From: Diabrotica undecimpunctata
Lineage: Eukaryota; Arthropoda; Insecta; Coleoptera; Chrysomelidae
Direction of reading: 5' to 3'
Assembly (NCBI RefSeq): GCF_040954645.1
Contig: NC_092803.1
Span: 63,168,484-63,232,483, forward strand
Length of the DNA: 64,000 nt
Positions within the stretch are counted from its first letter, which is position 1. Every line of letters starts with the position of its first letter. The notes beneath the pieces were generated by a model. It ran no database searches. It was not told the DNA's origin and saw only the letters and a program-made list of their open reading frames with translations. The position numbers were made by a program, and so were the translations under genes. Positions 57,292 through 64,000 of the stretch are shown in pieces.

Positions 57292-58684
57292 ATGATTAGA
57301 AGACTTTTCATCCCAATGATAATTTTTACCTTTGAATTCTTAATATAATCTATCTGAAGGGAATTAGGTTTATATTTATTGACATGATTTTTTCTACCGT
57401 TGAAGAGGTCAGTCCATACAACCTTTAAATGCACTATTAACTATTGGTACTTATAGTCTAAAGCCCTGTATCCTCAAATCGACAAAAAATCTTGTGAAGT
57501 CTTTCACCCTAGTCTTGCGACCGACGTGTTTCGTTATTTACATATAGAAGGTCTTATAGCGTCAGAACAATTATAAGTGATCTCTTTACGTTTAAATATG
57601 TCATTGTGGCTTTTTAAATCAAAAAATCTTACTGCACTCCATGAACTTAAAATTCTTAACATATTACTAACAGCAATAACAGTTGTTAAAGTCATTTTAA
57701 TGTATATATTAAATATAACATGTCCTCTAAAATTACTTGCCGCAACATAATAAAGTAACATTGATATATTTTGCACTTATAACTCCCTTTCAGCTCTTAC
57801 TCTTGGCTACGACACAGTGACTATTCATAAACGTGACCCACTTTTCGCGTCGTTTCAAAGGAAAAGTGTCTTAAAATTGTCGGATAACTATGCGCTTGTT
57901 TCTTAAACGAAATAAGTCCTTTGTCGGGCTATAGCGATATTGCTCGGCTTACTGCCTACTTTTTCATGGTTGGAAAGATTTAGAAGTTTTAACAATGTCT
58001 TAGCTTTATTCTGATAGTAGTTGTAGCGTGATTATGCGCTAGTTTTTAAGGACATGTAGAAAACAAAATTTAAAAAGATCCGCCTAGGATTAATGGTTTT
58101 GAAAATTATTTGCTACCATTAAAAATCTGAATACTAGTTGGCAGAATCACAGAAACTATGTAAAAAAGAAGCTCAGTTTCTGATCAAGGTAACCCATTTT
58201 TAAATTTTGTTTTAGTGGTATCCAAAGTATCATTGATTTTTCTTGTAATGACTAACTTATAACGGGAGTTACAATTGATATATTTGTAAAAAGAATTATT
58301 ACACACCTTATAGCATAATAATTAAGAACACAATTGAAATCTAAGGATGTTTCAGTCAGTTTGAATTTAATTAGTTTATTAACAAATATGTTACGAGAAA
58401 AAATTTTAAAAATATGATGGCTAATCTTACATCGACAGGAACTGGAACAATTTTTTTTATTTTAATCGTCTTGACGACGAGGTCATTGACACGATAGCAA
58501 TATAATACAATATAAGAATATTACAAATACAGTTTATATTGGCCATAATACACATTAGTTGCTTCTACAAATTTGACTGTTATACATATTTACACTTCAG
58601 AGTTTATAAAGCACTTGAATGTCTCTTAAATATGTAAACAGACTTGCATATTTAGTAGTTTTAGAGTACATTTGTATACTATCT
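57292..58684. other. No recognisable gene
   Basis: AT-rich sequence. TCGGCTTACTGCC near 57945 recurs at 59209, so a scrap related to the Sola-like element 2 end may be present. Otherwise nothing was identified. Confidence 0.4.
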
Positions 58685-58689
58685 TTAAA

Positions 58690-58995
58690 TTGATGTTGTT
58701 TTATTTAGGTAGAAAGATGTTGACATTATTTAAGGAAATATTGGACGGTAAGATGTTACTGCAATGATCGCAAGCAGTTGTATCGGTAAATTTTATGAAA
58801 AAGCCACATTTATACCAAGTGTGTCCGATTCTTAATTTTAGAATAACTTTGTGTCTTTTGTTCGTAGGTGGCAGCTCTAAAGAAGGTATAATTTATTGTA
58901 TATTATGTAAATAATTCACAGTTGTGTTCCAATGAGCTGGCCGTTTGGTATATCCAAAGTCGAAGCTTCCTTTGCAGCTACATCTGCAGCCTCAT
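58690..58995 (-). pseudogene. I-clade LINE RNase H end and zinc knuckle
   Basis: Minus-strand FRNEAADVAAKEASTLDIPN is the G-N-E-x-A-D-x-A-A end of a LINE RNase H. Further on, in another frame, KLRIGHTWYKCGFFIKF and ACDHCSNILPSNISLNN form the C-terminal R-I-G-H-T ... C-x2-C block of I-type elements. It is short, decayed and on the opposite strand to the I-type pieces at 13.1 and 22.4 kb. Confidence 0.7.
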
Positions 58996-60360
58996 TTCGA
59001 AACAATCTAAAGATACTCATACAAAAGTGTTAGTTACTACACGGTACGAAAGTTTATTACATATATCATATATTAAATTTGCCAGAGGCTGGTCTTAAAA
59101 CATTTTTTGTTAATTACATTTATTGATAATGGAAAAGTGTGCAAAATCACTACAGTGCGGTCACTTGGTTCTAACATACGAAAATACTCGATGATACCAT
59201 ATCGTCGGCTTACTGCCAAAACCCAACATTCGACAAAAAATTTAACATGGAGTTAATTGTACAATTATAACAAATTTGTACTCTTTTTTCTTTTGACAAA
59301 ACCCAACAACTGATTCACAATGTGTCAGCAAAGTTATGATAAAATTAATTTTTCAGCAACTACTACAGTCTCTGCAAATTCTTTACTAGCAATTCTAAAC
59401 AGATTACTCTGATAATTTTTCGACTGTTCTAACAACCATTCAAATTTCGTTATTTTGGGTCATGTGGAACAATTTCACCCAATCATGTGAACATTAGACT
59501 GATAATTGCATTTAGTGCAATTTTCTATCCCTATGACAACACGATCGAGTTTGACAACTTCATCCAAATAAATTTCAAAATGTCACGTTTCGGCAATGAG
59601 AATGTTCAAATTATAAATGCGCTAATCAAAGAAAAAATTCTCAGAAATCTACAACCTCTGACAACCTACAGTCACAAATATATTTGGGGAATATTCATGG
59701 AAGTTTGCTGAAAAATTATCCGCCGAATATCCCTCGGACATTGATGAATGCCTCATAATTTCATGATAAATTTCTCAAGCTCGTTGCTTGGTAATAACAC
59801 GAAGCCGAAGGCTGAGCTGATTGTCATGAAATTATCTCGTCGGTTATCAATGCCCTAGGGATATTACTACTGAAAAAAATTTTACCGCTAGTCGTACAGC
59901 TAAACCGAACATATGCTTTTGTTGGGTTTTGCCTTATGGCTCACTTAAGCTTAAGTTGCGTATACTTAGTAATCCATAAGAACGAAAACCCAACATATGT
60001 CTTCAGTCTCTTTCGCGCCTTGGTATTGTTAAGTCAACGTCTTTGAGCTGCGTGGTTTTGACTTTAAAACTATAATTATTGTGGACAATAATTATGTTTA
60101 ACCCATAATTATTATCGACAACTAAAATTGTTTATCCCAGACAGATGGAATCTAGAGAGCGGTAATTAGCAAAATATTGTTTTTAAAATAGCAGGTTGGT
60201 ACTTTTGTAAGGTTATGATTTTAAATGGGATTGAGCCACAGTTGTTTGTTTAATGAAAAATACATTTTTCTTAACACAATCCTAAATTTAACATGCCACA
60301 AGAAAACAGTTTCAGAACCTTGTTAATAATAATATTACACTTCGTTTTTCTTTTACAATT
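58996..60360. other. Flank of Sola-like element 2 with end motifs
   Basis: No gene. AAAACCCAACA stands near 59218, 59298 and 59988 and inverted near 59928, which looks like an array of subterminal motifs at the left end of the second Sola-like relic. CCATATCGTCGGCTTACTGC just before the first motif may be the outer end. A miniature element lies at 59726-59866. Confidence 0.45.
59726..59866. mobile_element. Small miniature element with inverted ends
   Basis: AATATCCCTCGGACATTGAT and ATAATTTCATGA at the left are mirrored at the right by TCATGAAATTAT and ATCAATGCCCTAGGGATATT. The arms of about 42 bases flank a 55-base centre. There is no coding capacity and no clear target duplication. Confidence 0.6.
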
Positions 60361-60364
60361 TCAG

Positions 60365-61150
60365 AGAAAAGCTTTAATGAGGAATCAAAAAATAAGTTAC
60401 AAGAGATTGAGGCAATTTTGGGATCTAACTACTCCGACGAGGATCTGTCTTGGTTACCTCCTGCTCAAAGAGTACTAGATGATGTAGATTTTTAAGATGA
60501 AATGGGTGATATCTCTCGTGGTTACACTGTATTGCAAAATGTAATACCAGACATCCAACAACGTCCAGTGTAGTCATAAAAGGACTCAAATTGTGTGACA
60601 GAACCTACGATATTACCAGATAATCAAATATTTTCTTCTTTATCTCCAAAAATTCAATTATTATCAAATGTATTATTACCGAATAGTATTGAGGTAAGTT
60701 GTCCAACTTTATCTAATACACATATTTCTAATAAATCAGTGGTTGCTGAAGTAAACAGTTTATGAAAATGGAAAGCAAGTAATCTCAGTGAATGGAAAAG
60801 AAATGTGGCTAAAAGGCGTCGTTCAGAGTGTTTACCCTATATTACTAAAAATGTTTTACGTTTGTGACAAATGTATCTATAAATGTACTGAGCATTTTTT
60901 AATGGAACTGCGACAGGTACTTTGCGGTAATTATTGGAAAATGAATTTTAAACGAAAAAAAAAAATTTATTTTGTCAAACAGATTTTTTTTACCCCAAAA
61001 AGACGCGTATTAGTCAAGAAAACACAACATAAAAAAAGATTATACTAGACTAATGCAAAACATTATTTCTTTGAAAATATTTTCCGTCAGTTTTTAGATA
61101 GAAATCTAAATATCGCAAAAATGCATGGCTAATATCTATAGTTTATTTTT
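60365..61150 (+). pseudogene. Sola-like transposase 2, N-terminal part
   Basis: A possible splice acceptor (TTTTACAATTTCAG, ending 60364) precedes NEESKNKLQEIEAILGSNYS and DEDLSWLPPAQRVLDD, an acidic start region comparable to element 1. After stops, WKASNLSEWKRNVAKRRRSE and CLPYITKN match the basic W-K-R-N block of the family. CDKCIYKCTEHFLMELRQ and VLCGNYWKMNFKRKK carry the cysteine pair and N-Y-W motif also seen in element 1 (ICFENYWNLGS). Stops near 60492, 60573 and elsewhere disable it. Confidence 0.65.
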
Positions 61151-61480
61151 ATGAACGAGAAAGTAATTAGCATAATTTTAACTGGTACCTCCGACCACTC
61201 CATGGGCATGTTCAAGATTAATTGAAAAATTACTTTGAATAATTGTAAAAAATAAATGAATTATTTCAGTGTTATAAAGTGTTATGTGTATGTAAACAAA
61301 AGTGACCTCTTTTATCACACACTATATTAGAACTGACTGGCCTACATTAAAAAGGGTTTTAAAAAATTCACATTTTTTTTAATTTTTAAAAATTACAAAA
61401 CAGAAAAAGAGTTTTTAAAACCGTCTAAGGTATGTTAAATAGATGAATAAAAATATTACTATAAAACTTACAGCTACTTG

Positions 61481-62821
61481 TTACAAATCCAAATCAGATT
61501 CAGAAGATGAACTTTCAGAACCAAGATTTATAATAACTGGCTCGATCATTTTATCAGTAATATTGTCCAGCTTCCACATTTTTTCCTCTTCTTTAATAGT
61601 GTGATTTACTGCCTTTTTCCAGTTTTCAGGTTTTACATTATTTACGGCCTCCAAAAACAACTGTTTAACATCATGAATTTTAAAAGTGGTATTTTTTCTT
61701 GAAACTTCACTCTTTATCTGTGCCCATACCAGTTCAATCGGGTTTAATTCACAATGATATGGTGGGGATCTAAGTACTGTCATTCCACGATTTTTGGCAA
61801 TTTCATCAATTTCGTATTTTTTAAATTTTTCTTTACGAAGGGCACACAACGAATAAAGTTCCTTTCTTATAGATCCGGGATGGTACGTAATATTTTTTGA
61901 ACTCAGCCAATTCTGCAAGTCTTTTTTTAACCACTTGGTTGTGGGCAGTCATTCTATAAGTCTGGAGTGATAACGTGCATTATCCATTACTATTACACAG
62001 TTCTTAGGAAGAAGATCTATCATTTGTTCGAACCATTCTTGAAAGATATCAGCGTTCATGTCTTCATGGTAGTCACCGGTACGAGTTGATTCAAAAGTTA
62101 ATAAACCACCTTCAACAACACCGTCTGAACTGCCAATGTGTACTATTATCAGCCTGCGTCCCTTTCCTGATGGTGGGTTTAAACCAGTAGATAAGTTATT
62201 TACAAAAGCGTGCCTTTGACTTGTAGCAGTTTCATCCTGCCAAAATTTATTTGGTGTATGACCCTCGTTGATCCATGTTTCATCAAGATAAAATATTTTT
62301 CTTTTTTGGTTTCTCATTTCCTTTATGGTTCTTAGAAAATGTCTTCTCCATATGACAATATCGCTTCTTTCTAATAAAATAGACTTTCTGGGATTCTTTT
62401 TCCAGCGGAAGCCTATTTCTTTTAAAAGTTTCCATAACGTACTTCGACTCATTTCTGGGTAATCCCTATCATCTAGAACTGAGACAAGAACTTTATCCAA
62501 TGTTGGAAATTCTTGTCTAAAGAAGAATTCATGCACTTTCCGTCGAAGTCCTTCTTTAAAATGATATTCCATTTGAAATTTTGGTTTTCCTGGAGCATTA
62601 CGTGGCATTTGAAAACTACCACATTTCTCTTCTTTAATAACTCTGTAAATCGTAGATTTCCCAACACCAAGTGTACTGCTAACTAACTCAACGGTCTTAT
62701 CAACACTTTCACATAAACGTTTGTCTGTAAATGATTTAAAACAATTAAATATTAATGTTTTTTCATTAACTGTTAGAGGACCAATTTTTCGGCGTTTACA
62801 CGGCACTTCCAAATTTTCCAT
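61481..62821 (-). pseudogene. DD82E transposase, copy 3, one stop only
   Basis: From ATG 62821 (MENLEVPCKRRKIGPLTVN) a single frame runs to 61481 except for one TGA at 61949-61951, where copy 1 has arginine; a CGA-to-TGA change explains it. The order is helix-turn-helix ending GVGKSTIYRVI, STLWKLLKEIGFRWKKNPRK, then the catalytic FYLDETWINEGHT, VIVMDNARYHSRL and LNPIELVWAQIK. Exactly 82 residues lie between the last aspartate and the glutamate. The C-terminus is acidic (SSSSESDLDL). This is the best-preserved of three copies and lies inside the second Sola-like element. Confidence 0.88.
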
Positions 62822-63065
62822 AACACTAGTATACACAATAAACTGCACCTTGCAACTGAAGTACCTACTTTTAGTGAACTGTTAAGAATTTTGAATACGC
62901 CACTTGGACCTTCCTATATACAAAATGGAAAAACCCACTATCACATTTTCTGTGGAATAAGTTTAGAAGGTAATTATCTAGTCAATTACTGTCGTAGATT
63001 CCTGGAATTAAAGAATTAAATGTTTGATTGTTGAAACCCTTACTTCGTGAAATGCACTCATTTCA

Positions 63066-63204
63066 GATAAAATAAAACGTTTTATTTTATCTAAAGAATT
63101 AAACTTTATTTTGCAAATAGGCAAAGAATTAAACTTTATTTTGCAAATAGATAAAATAAAACGTTTTATTTTATCTAAAGAATTAAACTTTATTTTGCAA
63201 ATAG
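63066..63204. repeat. Duplicated perfect palindrome with 30-bp repeats
   Basis: A perfect 26-base palindrome (GATAAAATAAAAC and its mirror) occurs at 63066-63091 and 63150-63175. A 30-base unit containing AAAGAATTAAACTTTATTTT occurs three times, at 63091-63120, 63121-63150 and 63175-63204. The arrangement is palindrome, unit, unit, palindrome, unit. Confidence 0.92.
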
Positions 63205-63469
63205 GTAGGTACTTATTAAACTTTCATTGGTTATATATAACCAATAAAATAAACATCTTACATTTCTTGCAAATTCATTAGTACCTGTTAACCTCCATCA
63301 CTCCGACACTGGCAACCTTATTTAGGGATTAGTAACCCTCACAACTATTGTATTCTATTCGGCTCCAACCTTTATACCTGGTGGTCATACTCAATTTAAA
63401 ATTGTTTTCCTATATACTTCTGTAAACTTGTTGACAAATATCTGTTTTTCATTGAGTCACCCGTATCAA

Positions 63470-64000
63470 CAGTTTAGGGATTTGCATACATAATTTATTG
63501 TTTTATTACTCTCTCATACATAAAAATACACTATAGCCCTATGCAACGAAAAAAACTGAGTGCCGGTTTCTGAAATAACATACAGAACAATATTTTGCAG
63601 AGATTACAACTTGTTTTTTTTTAAGCAAAAAAAAGACCAGTGTTGAATCTGTTCTGTATATGACAATGCAAAAGAAGGTAATAAAGAACAATATAAAGAA
63701 AAGTATATCGATCACATAGACAAAAACAAGTCTTGTCAAAATGCAAAAGCAAAGGATAAAGAAAGAACAAACAATGAAAATAATTTTCTTTCACTGACTT
63801 TGGACCTGCAAGCAGTATTACAAATCCTATGTGGAGATGTTAACCAGTTAGACTACACTCGCAATGAATGGAGATGAATGGAGAGAAAGGAAGTTCGCAA
63901 GTAGGAAGTTGCATCTTCGTATATCTAAACAACACCATTAACAGTAATGTATCCAATATCACACTGTTCTCAAATACTTGCGGTGAGCAGAACCGCAATT
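63470..64000 (+). pseudogene. Sola-like transposase 2, catalytic part (partial)
   Basis: VPVSEITYRTIFCRDYN and KKDQC-stop-ICSVYDN match YYTKIFRDLGLAF...KQDTCHKCDNF of element 1. Then KEKYIDHIDKNKSCQNAKAK and LSLTLDLQAVLQI carry the first catalytic-type aspartate (element 1: VYAFDLQQCLPT). A deletion follows, then EVGSCIFVYLNN-type residues and FSNTCGEQNRN, where the second aspartate of element 1 (YYDTCGGQNKN) is asparagine. The frame leaves the window. Stops and the D-to-N change make it inactive. Confidence 0.72.

Larger units (their letters stand above)
60361..64000 (+). mobile_element. Second Sola-like transposon, cut by window end
   Basis: Two coding pieces of one transposase type lie in order on the + strand (60365-61150 and 63470-64000) with a DD82E copy on the other strand between them. 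The gap is about 2.1 kb longer than the matching part of the element at 3.8 kb, close to the size of one DD82E element, so insertion explains it. The right end lies beyond the window. Confidence 0.7.

Noticed and set aside
60293..60364. First exon and intron for the second Sola-like gene
   Set aside because: A good acceptor exists, but no donor downstream of the ATG at 60293 gives the required phase, so the exon was not called.
61190..63310. Possible inverted ends for DD82E copy 3 (ACCTCCGACCACTCC and ACCTCCATCACTCC)
   Set aside because: Both are in the same orientation, so they are not terminal inverted repeats.
1..64000. CRISPR array, tRNA, rRNA or bacterial operon
   Set aside because: No regularly spaced direct repeats with unique spacers, no cloverleaf or rRNA-like segment seen, and introns, LINEs and insect DNA transposons mark this as animal nuclear DNA.

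Overview
The window looks like transposon-filled, AT-rich DNA from a large insect genome. A beetle would fit, but nothing in the sequence fixes the species. I find no convincing host protein-coding gene. Nearly everything that can be recognised is a transposable element, mostly decayed and often nested one inside another. The only stretch that hints at a host gene is a CpG- and GAGA-rich island near 16.36-17.01 kb, which resembles a promoter plus a non-coding first exon on the + strand.

Layout. 0.3-1.2 kb: pogo-type transposase with one stop. 1.2-2.8 kb: pieces of non-LTR retrotransposons (LINEs), one inserted in another with an 11-bp target duplication. 3.8-7.0 kb: a nearly intact DNA transposon with 30-bp terminal inverted repeats (TIRs) and a probable 4-bp target duplication, carrying a Sola-like D-D-D transposase broken by one stop. 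7.0-10.5 kb: piggyBac relic split by a LINE. 13.1-14.1, 18.1-22.9 kb: LINE relics, again nested. 23.5-25.8 kb: second pogo-type relic with a zinc-finger tail. 25.8-28.0 kb: hairpin miniature element, LINE scrap and an internally deleted Harbinger element. 28.7-30.1 kb: first of three Tc1/mariner-superfamily transposases with DD82E spacing, followed by a TTAA-flanked palindromic miniature element. 31.2-33.6 kb: piggyBac element with both ends and a solo LTR inside it. 34.2-37.8 kb: transposon with 97-bp inverted ends, a SWIM zinc-finger transposase tail and the second DD82E copy inside it. 37.8-40.4 kb: Ty3/gypsy relic with 3' LTR. 41.1-43.0, 44.8-46.5 and 50.9-53.1 kb: three more piggyBac relics, separated by LINEs and a mariner. 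53.6-57.3 kb: LINEs, one with an uninterrupted reverse-transcriptase frame and an 11-bp target duplication. 58.7-64.0 kb: LINE scrap, a miniature element, and a second Sola-like relic split by the third DD82E copy and running off the window.

Together the pieces give a relative history. Insertions with clear target duplications (2056-2478, 7825-9598, 20465-21837, 27040-27968, 31995-32411, 45206-45266, 55926-57280) are younger than what they interrupt. The Sola-like element at 3.8 kb, the DD82E copy at 61.5 kb and the LINE at 55.9 kb are the least decayed. All five piggyBac relics lie on the minus strand. The most promising items for new biology are the Sola-like family with iterated end motifs, the DD82E family (three copies, one with an apparent intron) and the SWIM-tailed transposon.
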